In this document: positions 38,920 through 49,200 of the stretch, piece after piece
Position numbering within the stretch: the stretch's first letter is position 1
Layout: each line of letters starts with the position of its first letter
Source of the DNA: Branchiostoma floridae
Lineage: Eukaryota > Chordata > Leptocardii > Amphioxiformes > Branchiostomatidae
Direction: 5' to 3'
Length of the DNA stretch: 64,000 nt
NCBI RefSeq assembly: GCF_000003815.2
Contig: NC_049994.1
Location: forward strand, 6,418,858-6,482,857
Translations under genes and position numbers: made by a program
The notes under the pieces: model-generated
What the model was told of the DNA's origin: nothing
Database searches by the model: none
Seen by the model: only the letters and a program-made list of their open reading frames with translations

Positions 38920-40074
38920 CTACGTTTCCATCAAAATCACTGACAGCAAAAGATTGAACACGTACGAGTAGGGGCAATGTCCTTGCTGTCCTGTAGCAGA
39001 ATTTGGTCGCCCAAGCTCTGTACAGTTCAGAACTGTCACATTGATATCTCTCAGCTTCTGGCCTTGAAAACCTCCAGGATTTGTACAAGTAATCTGATTG
39101 ACAATTTCGGGTGAGCAAGACCCACATATTTGCGTATGCAGGTTTAAGGACACTATTCTGCAGTCACACTGCCAGGGGTTGTTGTTGAGGATTAAAGTCG
39201 GGACAGACGAGAGTTCGTGACAGATTGTTAGGGGTAGTATTTCCATCTGGTTGTGCCCAAGACCCAAGTACTCAAGTCGTGGAAGGTTTGAAAATGCACC
39301 AGCCTGAATGTTAGTGATGTGGTTAAAGTCTAGATCTAATTCCTCAAGTTTGGGGAGATCGGTGAATGTACCGGACTGAATCTCTGCTATCTTGTTGGAG
39401 AACAGGGACAAAAGCTGGAGCTGTGAGACATGCGAGAATGTATCGGGGTGGATATGAGTTATTCCGTTTTGATACAGGTACAGATGTTTAAGCTGGGGTA
39501 GGTTGGAGAATGTGTCGGGTTGAATGTACGTTATCTGGTTGGAGAAAAGATCTAACAGTTCGAGTTGGTTCAAACCGGTGAAACTGCCTGGTGAGATCGA
39601 CGCGAGACGGTTAGATCCAAGAAGCAAGTGTACGAGTCTAGGACACTCGCGGAAGGTTCCTTCCTCGATACTCTTGATGTCATTGTAGTCAATATTCAGT
39701 GCCCGTAGACTACCAAGCCCAACAAAGGTGTCAGTTTGAAGACAGGTCAACTTGTTCCAGCGAAGGTCTATGGACGTTAAGTTTGTCAGGTGGTAGAACG
39801 CACGACTCCCGATTGTGAACAGACGATTATCGGGTAGGAATAGGCTGGACAGGTTTCTATATCTTAAGAAGTCCTGCATATGTAGAGACGTAAGGTTGTT
39901 ATACTCCACGTGCAGGGAAGTTATAGACGTGGGTAGGTTTTGTGGAATGCTGGTGAGGCTCAGCCCTTCACAACGGCAAGTCAAAGCAGAACAGTCACAG
40001 GAAGCTCCTGTTGTCTTCAGACCCTCAAGAATGACCAACAGGAGGACAAGAACACTTGTCAGCAAGCTGGACAT
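38920..40074 (-). CDS. Secreted or GPI-anchored leucine-rich repeat protein
   Basis: 384 aa in one coding exon from the ATG at 40074. An intron acceptor (ATTCTTTCAG) ends six bases before the ATG, so a 5' UTR exon lies upstream. A signal peptide (MSSLLTSVLVLLLVILEG) precedes a Cys-rich LRR N-cap (CDCSALTCRC). About ten 24-residue repeats follow, of the form L..LDL..N.I..I....F..L..L. A C-cap follows (NPWQCDC, then HTQICGSC, ITCTNP, VLNC). The tail ends in a short hydrophobic YVFNLLLSVIL, which may be a GPI signal or a weak anchor. The plan matches that of agnathan variable lymphocyte receptors and related amphioxus LRR proteins, but also many SLRP- and Slit-like extracellular LRR proteins. 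Ligand unknown. Confidence 0.88.
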   Translation of the reverse strand: MSSLLTSVLVLLLVILEGLKTTGASCDCSALTCRCEGLSLTSIPQNLPTSITSLHVEYNNLTSLHMQDFLRYRNLSSLFLPDNRLFTIGSRAFYHLTNLTSIDLRWNKLTCLQTDTFVGLGSLRALNIDYNDIKSIEEGTFRECPRLVHLLLGSNRLASISPGSFTGLNQLELLDLFSNQITYIQPDTFSNLPQLKHLYLYQNGITHIHPDTFSHVSQLQLLSLFSNKIAEIQSGTFTDLPKLEELDLDFNHITNIQAGAFSNLPRLEYLGLGHNQMEILPLTICHELSSVPTLILNNNPWQCDCRIVSLNLHTQICGSCSPEIVNQITCTNPGGFQGQKLRDINVTVLNCTELGRPNSATGQQGHCPYSYVFNLLLSVILMET

Positions 40075-41506
40075 TTTGTCTGAAAGAATGATAAAAATGT
40101 TAGGACTAATAATGCTTATATATCTAATAACTGAAATTCAAGTAAAAAAAGAAACATGTGTTTCCAACATATAAGAAAGTCATGTTTTACTGAATGACTT
40201 TTTAACATCATATCAATCTGTATCTGTATTATATTTTATATGACCCTGACCTCCCTCATGACCTCAATGAAAAGCGGCCTGTTGGCCGATTTGAGCTTCT
40301 CATGAATAAACAAAGGTTCAAACAAACAAACAAACATTGTGTCTGAGAGAAATGATGAAATTTGAATGTCAACTGGAATTTTGAATTTGAATTCGCAGAA
40401 AAAAAAAAAACTTGTTTTGAATGCAAGAAAGTAGATTACACCACCACAGCTTACATGTTTCAGATGGGGAGGGGTGTATGTTAGCCTGGAGTTCAGCCTT
40501 GTTCACTTTAGACTTAGTCCACTCTCGAATGTCTCTACCCATATATAGTGACATTCTCATTCAATAGAGAGCAAGGCTAGGGGTACATGTATGTCTGTTT
40601 GCCATGTTCTATCATTGTCAAAAATAAAGGGGCATATTATACAATAACATATTTATTTTCCAAAATCTGTGGAAAATATGGAGGAACAGGTGTTTTTTGT
40701 TAGAAGACGCCTTTTCAAGGCCGCCATACCGCTGATTAAAAAGCCTCAGCCAATCTTACTAAACCCTTCAAACTAACTTATTTTGTGGTGGAATAATATA
40801 ATTTTCATGCAAATTTTACTAGCAGCAATTGTACATTCTTGACAGAATTTTAAAAAAACAAATAATGTAATTAATAATAAGGTATCCGTTACGGTATTTG
40901 TCAGAGGACAATTTAGAGAACAAAAATAGACACGACCTTGGATTAGACTACCGTCCATGCTTTTACGTGTATTCATTTGTGGCACACTTACAAGTAGTAG
41001 CAAGATTTCTTCCGTAAGTTGAAGAGTGGGTCAGGACTTTGAAATCCTGGCCTTCGGGTACTTTAAGTATTCAGGAATGAATTAATTTGATTTTGAAGGG
41101 GCAATTTCCAGTTGATATACAAATACATGTAGTTTTGTATCATGTAAGGACAGTAAGGTCGATCAACCCTTAGGCCATGTTTTGTCATGAGTGTACAGTC
41201 TGTGTTTGTATGAACCAAATGTTTGAAAGGACAACCATCTTTCCAACTGTTTTTACTGCTCAGTTAGGGCTTGCAGTCGCATGTTCATCCTGTCGATCGT
41301 AAAATAATATTGTTGTAAACTGAGGTCAGTCTGTAGTGTTAGTCGTGCAAGTAACAATCCTGCAAAATTCAGCTGTCTTGCTATGAAAAATAAGATCTTT
41401 ATCGGTGGGTCCAGGTTTGGTGTAAAACTGTATTGTTAGGAAATTTTACGGCTTCAAAATTGTTTCATGACCTACAGACATATTCCTGTGCTGTTAATGG
41501 TGTATA
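40075..41506. other. Intergenic / 5' region of the LRR gene
   Basis: Contains CAAACAAACAAA and poly(A)-type simple runs (40320, 40400). A 5' UTR exon of the LRR gene is expected here or further up but has no recognisable coding signal. Confidence 0.45.
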
Positions 41507-41985
41507 TGTCACAGTAGAGATCACGATCCAGTAGAATCGCCGATTCTCCTAGGAGAGATCGCGATCGGAGTTTCTCCTAGGAGAGATCTCGATCGCAATC
41601 TGTACTAGTACAATTGCCGATTCTACTAGTACAGATCGTACAGATAGTACAGGTTTGCATTAGATAAAATCATTGTTTATCAAAAAGATTATTGCTGTTT
41701 CCTACTGAAATTGGATTGGAGTTTCTCCTAGGAGAGATCCCGATCGCGACCTGTACTGTCTAGTAGAATCGGCAATTGTACTAGTACAGATCGCTGATCG
41801 AGATCTCTCATAGGAGAAACTCCGATCGCGATCTCTCCTAGGANNNNNNNNNNNNNNNNNNNNNNNNNNNNNNNNNNNNNNNNNNNNNNNNNNNNNNNNN
41901 NNNNNNNNNNNNNNNNNNNNNNNNNNNNNNNNNNNNNNNNNNNTGTATATATAGTGTTCTAGTGATCTCTACTGTGACATATATA
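41507..41985. repeat. Giant imperfect palindrome built from short palindromes
   Basis: The left edge TATGTCACAGTAGAGATCAC (41507) is complementary to GTGATCTCTACTGTGACATA near 41971-41990. Between them, TCTCCTAGGAGAGATC, GATCGCGATC and CTAGTACAGATCG recur in both orientations. An N gap (41844-41943) sits inside, where assembly failed. Confidence 0.8.
41844..41943. other. Assembly gap (100 N)
   Basis: Exactly 100 N within the palindromic tract, so the real length of the palindrome is unknown. Confidence 1.
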
Positions 41986-42661
41986 ATATAGTTATTGTAA
42001 TAACCATTCTCGTATTATGTACTAAGCTGTTTGCCTCTTGTATTTGTAAACTTAAGCGTAGCACTACCCTGGGTTGGCGCAGTCGTTATTATAAATTACT
42101 GTACAATGTGTCAAAGTGCACATAGCCGTGTGATCCAAGTCATGCACAGATAGCTTGCACTACCCTTTCATTGGACCTATTCTGAGTACGTCAACACAAT
42201 ATTAGCCTGTCATACAAGTGCAAATAAAGAAGAAACACTAACCGTGTTGTACAAACAGTCGATAGCCCTGTGTATTTAAGATGTAAGATGTTTGTAAGCC
42301 ACACAGTCAGTGTCTTGTCCTCGATCAGCTTTGGGTTGAACAACTGTCAGAAAACAAGTAGTACTATGTGGTTGGACTAGGTACTTAGCATGTCATACTG
42401 ACATTGCCTTTGGCAGAAACTGTCACGAAGTGAATGGGAGACCTAAATTTATTGACCTCACAGCTTGCATTTACTTTGCAATAACAACAACATAAGCCAA
42501 GCATAAGATAAGAAAGTTTGGAGGCTTTCTGACTGCTTAATTTGTGAATGGAAGTGATGTTAATTCAATTCAGTTCGAACACTGAAGAGTTAAATACTTT
42601 GACTGGAAGTGACACTTTGAGAATACACTATCATTGTACTTACATGTAGCTAAGGGAAATT

Positions 42662-42712
42662 CGACAAGAACACAGAACAGTATATATACGTAGACCACGG
42701 CTTGACGTGCCA
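42662..42712 (-). other. Candidate signal-peptide exon in tandem unit 1
   Basis: Reading on the minus strand from an ATG at 42712: MARQAVVYVYILFCVLVEFP then LAT, which runs into a GTAAGT donor consensus (about 42642). Unit 2 keeps the peptide (with VKLYILFRV) but has a poorer donor; unit 3 has lost the ATG. It looks like a first coding exon, but no partner exon was identified. Confidence 0.25.
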
Positions 42713-43434
42713 TTTCAAGGACTTTCCAGTAGCTAGTAGAGTACATGGTGTGTGAGCGACGCAAAAGGCATGATTGTAACTGCTGGTGTAAGTGTCTAGT
42801 ATAGTTAGCATGATAGTCTGACATTGCCTTTGGCTGAAACTGTCACAAAGGGATGATTGGGAGACCTTACTGACCTAATAGCTTCATTTACTTTGCAATT
42901 ATAAGTACATCAACATAAGCCAAGCATAAGATAAGAAAGTTTGGAGGCTTTCTGACTGCTTAATTTGTGATTAAAAGTGATGTAAATCCAGTTCAGTTCA
43001 CTGAAGAGTTAATACTTTGACTGGTATTCTCAAAGTGACACTTTGAGAATACACTATGATTGTACTAGCTAAGGGAAATTCGACAAGAACACGGAACAGT
43101 ATATATAGTTTTACGTAGACCACGGCTTGACGTGCCATTTCAAGGACTTTCCAGTAGAGTACATGGTGTGTGAGCGACGCAAAAGGCATGATTGTAACTG
43201 TTAGTGTAAGTGTCTAGTATACTTAGCATGATAGTCTGACATTGCCTTTGGCTGAAACTGTCACAAAGCGATGATTGGGAGACCTTACTGACCTTACAGC
43301 TTCATTTACTTTGCAATTATAAGTACATCATCATAAGCCAATCAAAAGATAAGAAAGATCTGAGGCTTTCTGACTGCTGGTCGATGTGTGATTGAAGTGA
43401 TGTTAATCCAGTTATTAGCTCACTGAAGAGATAA

Positions 43435-43646
43435 TACTGTAAATGCAGAAATGTTTGCGGTGGATTAATGTTCACGGTTTTCGCAGTGACCACTTCACCG
43501 CGAATTTAAAACCACCGCGAACATTTTTCTATTATGATATTAGATTGCAGTCTATGGTGTTACCGCGAACTTAAATCCACCGCGAAAAGTCCTTTTTCCC
43601 GCTACCGCAAAATTAAATCCCTGCAAACTTAAAAACATTTACAGTA
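43435..43646. mobile_element. TACTGTAAATGC palindromic MITE, copy 2
   Basis: Same arms as at 37241. Inserted inside the third tandem unit, so younger than the triplication. Confidence 0.85.
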
Positions 43647-43870
43647 CTTTGACTGGATGTGACAGAGAGAAGACACTATTAGACACTGTGTACAGTATTT
43701 ACAGGTTCATTGTACTGAGGAAATTCGACAAGCACACAGAACAGTAGACCACAACTTGACGTTCTGTATCAAAAGACTGCAACCTTTTCCAGTAGCGAGC
43801 ATGGTGGGTGAGCGATGCAAAAGGTGTGATTGCAACTTTATAGTATATTAGGTGCCTATAGTACATGTAT

Positions 43871-46282
43871 GTGCTATGGCACTGATTCAGTTATAAACAC
43901 AGTTCATCTATTTCAGACTTTTTTTGTACTCTCAGACTGGTAGGATCTTTTGAACAAAGGGATGGGCAGAAAACAGACCCTTTTTAGCATTTCTCTTTCA
44001 AATCTTTCCGCAGGTATATCACAATGTTACATACATATACTATTAGGTATGGAAAGTTTATTATTAGAGGGACATTGATTTTGTAGCTACGTACTGATAT
44101 GAACATGACATTGTGGCAATAACTATATCATAATTTGATAGAATGTGCAGTGCTAGGAATTCAGTACCCTTTTCCTAGTAACGGAAGAATCGGATATAAA
44201 TAAAGAGTTCAAGACTCACCAATTTGCAAGATTCACCTGGCTTCAAGCAAATACTAGAACTTTGCAAGACCTTAACTTTTCAGAAGACAGTCTTCGTTGG
44301 AGCCGTATTTTGTGATGACACCGGCATTCTCTGTGTCTTTGTATGTTGTTATCTGTTCTCTGTAGACAACAACAATGGACTAATCTGCATATTAAACAAC
44401 AATTTAGCCTTAAGGGTGCATACTTTGAATACACTCCCTTTTCACTGGGACACGCAAGGAGATTTATGTTCGTATGTAATTTTACACCCAGTGGTCAATA
44501 AGTATTGGCATGTTAGAGACATCGCAACAATGGGTAGTGCTTGAAAACACACAATACAGTCTCATGATGTGATTCGTATCAAATGTTTTTTTCCCATGCT
44601 TTAGTCCAAAATAACCTGCTAGTAATTGTTGATGTACATGTTCCAACCAAATTATAAACAAACAAAAAAAACAACATTTACAGTAATGAAAAATTGATAG
44701 AAACCAGGCCTGAATATTAAAATATACACATGTCTTCTATATAAAAGTTAATTATGCCAGAGACACAATGGCTAAAACTTTTAGTAAAAGATTATGTTTC
44801 TCAGGTGTAAAATTGAGGTTAATCTGAATGTGAATAAGACTGTATTTTGACATTATGTGGATTAACTTCTAACAATGATCATAGTTTGACCTTTGTTGGG
44901 GCTTTTAGAGCTGAATGAATATTGAATTTTGCATGAACCTTTTGTGTAATTGACATAACTTAAATTATGGAGAGTAACAATGAAATCTCAAGCAGACATC
45001 AGCACATATATCACATCATCACAATGGAAGAAGACCCCTCCCAGCTATTAGAAAAATTGATGCCTGTATTTTTCGAACAGTCTTCTTCGTGTCACAACTC
45101 TCTTTTAATTCTTACGTAAACGTTTCGGCATATCTATCAACTTCATCAGACTAGTACAGAATGAAACAAATATTATCGGTGCAAATTGGATAGAAGGGTA
45201 CATGTAACTGTTCACGTATATCTTTTTGTTTTTGTTTTACTGTAAATCATGAAATTTTTACTGTGCATTGCGTACTACATGTGTTTTGCGTCAATATGGT
45301 TCTTTCAAGCAACACCGTGAAAAAGTCCTTTTCCTTTTATAATTATGAACTAAAGTCCTGTAAACTTCCATATACAGTACGTACCTGATTCGTTATATAA
45401 CTGCTCGTATGGTTGCTTGGATACATAAACACATCAGAGGTATTTTGAAGGTATCGCACATGGCTTAGTTTTGCCCCCCTCCCCCTAAATAAAGTTTAAT
45501 AATATATTGGTCTCAAAATAGCTTCAAAGTGGTAGCATGCGACTCCAGTATGTTAGACATTTCAGCTAGCTGTATGTATATAGTGTCTGGTTACAATGTA
45601 CATTGTATATAACAGTGTCTGGTTACAATGTGTATATTGTGTATAATTTATAGGCTCATGCAATCATGGCAAACCCATCAAACCAACAATGTCGAGGAAA
45701 CAAGTAGCTATAGGGGATGTACATGTCAGTGTCTTCATTTAGGGGAACAGTGTTAAGCTGAGGTTCATAGTGTAGGCAGGGATGAGAAGAAAATGTGTTC
45801 TAGAAAACACATGGCTCTCTTCACCATTTTTTCACAAGTTTGCTGATGGGAGAAAAAGAATTGAATGTAATACACTGTGTGAGGTATGTCCCAGAAAGGG
45901 ACAAAGGAGAGTGTATAACCAGTTATAGCTTCCAGTCATTCAAAATGAAGATGAATCAAAATGAATCTAATGAAATATCCCTTTTTTGGTTAGATAGATA
46001 ATTTCTTGAATTGAATCAAAGGTCTAAAATTTGAAATAATATTATGTATTAAAATACTTTGTATATTTAGTAGTTGCCATACATTGTACCATGTACAAAT
46101 GTCGTGCAAAAAAGTTCTCTCTGTATTTTGTAAACACAGTCTGAGACCTTTCATGTTTGTGCTGAAGAAATTAAGTTAGAACTGATGATAGATTGACATT
46201 GCTATCTTTCATGATTGTGTAAACTTTACAATAACTATAATTATTTCCTTTCTCTTAATAGAAGTCCACATCGTGAAGAAGA
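43871..46282. other. Intergenic / 5' region of AOPEP
   Basis: AT-rich, no exon recognised. An acceptor-like pyrimidine tract (TTCCTTTCTCTTAATAG) ends at 46260, 22 bp before the AOPEP ATG, which implies a non-coding first exon somewhere upstream. Confidence 0.5.
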
Positions 46283-49200
46283 ATGAGAGAACTTGGTAAT
46301 GACCTTCCCTTGATGGGTAACAGCCATGAGATCACCGCACACCACTTCATCCTTGACCTTGATGTTGACATGGACCAAAAGGTCATCAACGGAATCATCA
46401 CACTATTTCTCAAACCTTCCTATAGACAGATACACGGCACAGATTTCGTTGTCAAGAAAGTTTCAAATGCACACAAATGTGAAAAGGAGAGTTATGAAGG
46501 CTGCTGCCCCCAAGACGTCAACCAAGAAGCCAGCGGCCAAGAAGTCTACAAAGAAGTCTCTGGCCAAGAAACCTGCTGCCAAGAAAGCTGCCACCAAAAA
46601 GACTCAGACAAAAAAGGCCGCCAAGAAAACGGCGCCCGCCAAGAAGGCGACAAAGCCCAAGAAGAAGACTGTAGCAATTGTGAAAAAAACAAAGATCCTG
46701 CAGGTTCTAGTGGCTTCAAACTTGAATTTGAACTTGAAGGGAACACACCTGTATCCAATGGTAACAGCTTTTTCGACTCCAGCTCTAAACCAGAGAAAGA
46801 AACAAGCAGAAGCGAGAAAGTTTCAGGCACAGAACCCGATGCAAGGACAGAATTCGAAGGTGTTGGTACTAGTTCAGTTGACCAAGTAGGCACTAGTGTT
46901 GAAACACTTAACAATGTTTCACTCGGATCGTGTAATCTGGATTCTTTTGATACAGCCGCTGTTGAGTCAAGTAAAGTCAAGGATTGTTGCACTCAGTCAG
47001 ATAGCAAAACTCATGGGGACTTTCAGTTGATTCTTGACTGCTGTGATATTGAAATTCTGCATGTTGAAGAGGTCCTCTTTACTCAAGATGAGATAAAAAG
47101 GAAAGCTGGGAGAATAGAGAGTAACGCTATTCTTAAGTCGTCAAGTAAAAAATATTCTGAGGCTACACAAAGCAATGTGTTGGAACGGGAAGATGGCTAC
47201 AATTCATGCAATGGTAGGCAGGACACTTTTGACATATTCTCAAAACTTATGACAGATTCAAAGCAAAATCTGGCACAAGAGAGAAAGGCAAACTTATCAC
47301 ATAATGATGAGAGTTTACAGAATCCAGAAAGGCATATTGATCATACCTACTGTAACAATTACAACAGTGCACAGAGCTGTGTCGAAAATTGCAGAACCAC
47401 CACATTTACCGCTACACCTGGAAAAAATACAGCAACTACAGCAGAATTTCACAATGATCATGACTATTTAGAATCAAAGAAATCCGTTTTGCAACAGACT
47501 TTAAGATTAGAATTCGGCAGCAATGGTGAAGATGTGGCAAGGGATGAACAATCTGAGAAAAATTTTGACATATGTGAAGAGGATTTCAAAAGGGAATGCT
47601 ATATTCCAGAACTCAATCCTACTGCAAGCAAGGAGGAAGCCAAAGAGGTGTTCGCTACTTTTATGGGAATCCACAACTGTTCATCGGGAAGACCCCTGCA
47701 TCACAGAGTGGACCCCTGGTGTGTGCGTATCTGGAGGGAGGGGGTCAGGGACAGGGAGACCTTCCCCAGGGTGGTGCGCATCAAGTACAGAACCACCCCC
47801 GAGGGGCGGTCCCTCACATGGGTTACAGACCAGGATGGGAAGTAGGTTATGATATACACTTATTGTCTGAGTTTTACATCATATTCTACATGTACTGTAT
47901 TAGAGTAATGCAGTTATATGGAGGTAAGGTGTGAGATGTTATAATTGCACATTTGTCAAGTAATTCATGATCTTGGTACACCTTTATTCTGTTGTAAATT
48001 TCAAATCTCCAATTTTTACGTTATATGCTAGGTGCTTTTATTTTGAATCATAAGGCCACACCAATTTGATGTTTTTTGTTTTCAGATTTTAAAATTTAAA
48101 AAAAAAAAATTTAACTGGAGAAACATTTATAATGATAATGAAGCCTGAGGACCAGGTTTGTGCAATGGTGACTCAGTTTTATGGGGTGAATACAAATTCA
48201 AGTGTTCCTCCCTTAACCCTTTAGCTTTGTGTCCTCTAGGAAACTTCCTGGAACCAAGAAATTAAATTAGTATGGCCTAAAGCACTTGGAAAGTTTATCA
48301 ATGGATAAAGGTACAATGCAACATTTGTTTCTTCAAAAGTTATAGATTGAATTTGCACAATGTCATGTAAAGTAACAGTTGTTTTTTTCTCCACAGGCCT
48401 TGCATGTTCACCCAAGGTTCCTGCATCAACAACCGCTCCCTCTTCCCCTGTCATGACTTCCTCACTATGGCAACCTGGCAGGCTGTTGTCCATGCCCCAC
48501 ATGGTGCCACGGTCCTCATGAGTGGGGAGGAGCCTGGGGTGCCATGGCAACGAGAGGCTGTTGCTTGGCAACCAGATGCTGTCACTAAGCAACCAGATGC
48601 TGTCAATAAGCAACCAGATGCTGTCACTAATTATAAGCAACCAGATCATACAGGAATTTCAGCTGTCATACAGACAGACCTAACTCAGGATGTAGAATTT
48701 GTTTCCAAGGACCCTTATCTGAACATTTCCAATATATCATCATCTTTCAATAAAAGTGTGCAAATGCAGGAAGTTGCAGCATTAGTTGCTAAGCAATGTG
48801 ATGTTGCTCAGCAACAAGCTGGCACAGAAGCAACTACAGAAGTAACTGGCACAGAAGTAACTACAAGAGACCACCACTATTTCTACGTGACCATGCCGAT
48901 GCCATGTTCCACACTGGCCCTTGCTGTTGGCCACTGGCTCCAAGCTTCATCAGAGGAAAATACAACTGTTACACAAGAACATAATCATTTCCTACAACCT
49001 GCTCTTCATTCAGCAAATGCACAATCACAACCTGACCTGGTTGTTCAGAAATTTGGCGAGGTTGTCCGACAACAACAGCTCGATGCAGATGACACAACAT
49101 GGCATGTGGAAAGAAGTATCAAACCACCGATGTTACCTTCTGTGCAAGTGACTAATGAGCTAGCAAAACAAAGTGTCTGTCATCATGTATGTGCTGGTAA

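Larger units (their letters stand above)
42386..43870. repeat. Roughly 430-bp unit in three tandem copies
   Basis: Units begin CTGACATTGCCTTTGGC near 42398, 42818 and 43238. Shared blocks include CATAAGATAAGAAAG, GAGGCTTTCTGACTGCT, CACTGAAGAGTTAAT, AATTCGACAAGAACAC and TGTGTGAGCGACGCAAAAGG. Copy 3 is split by a TACTGTAAATGC MITE at 43435-43646. A diverged partial copy lies at about 54590-54740 in an AOPEP intron. Confidence 0.85.

Noticed and set aside
41507-41985. Synthetic or vector sequence because of the restriction-site-like palindromes
   Set aside because: Borders are inverted copies of local-looking AT-rich sequence and no vector features are present; natural foldback DNA is more likely.
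46326-46889. A separate histone H1 gene
   Set aside because: No globular domain, no own promoter or stem-loop 3' end, and the overlapping AOPEP frame joins in phase to its other exons. Kept only as an embedded tail-like segment.
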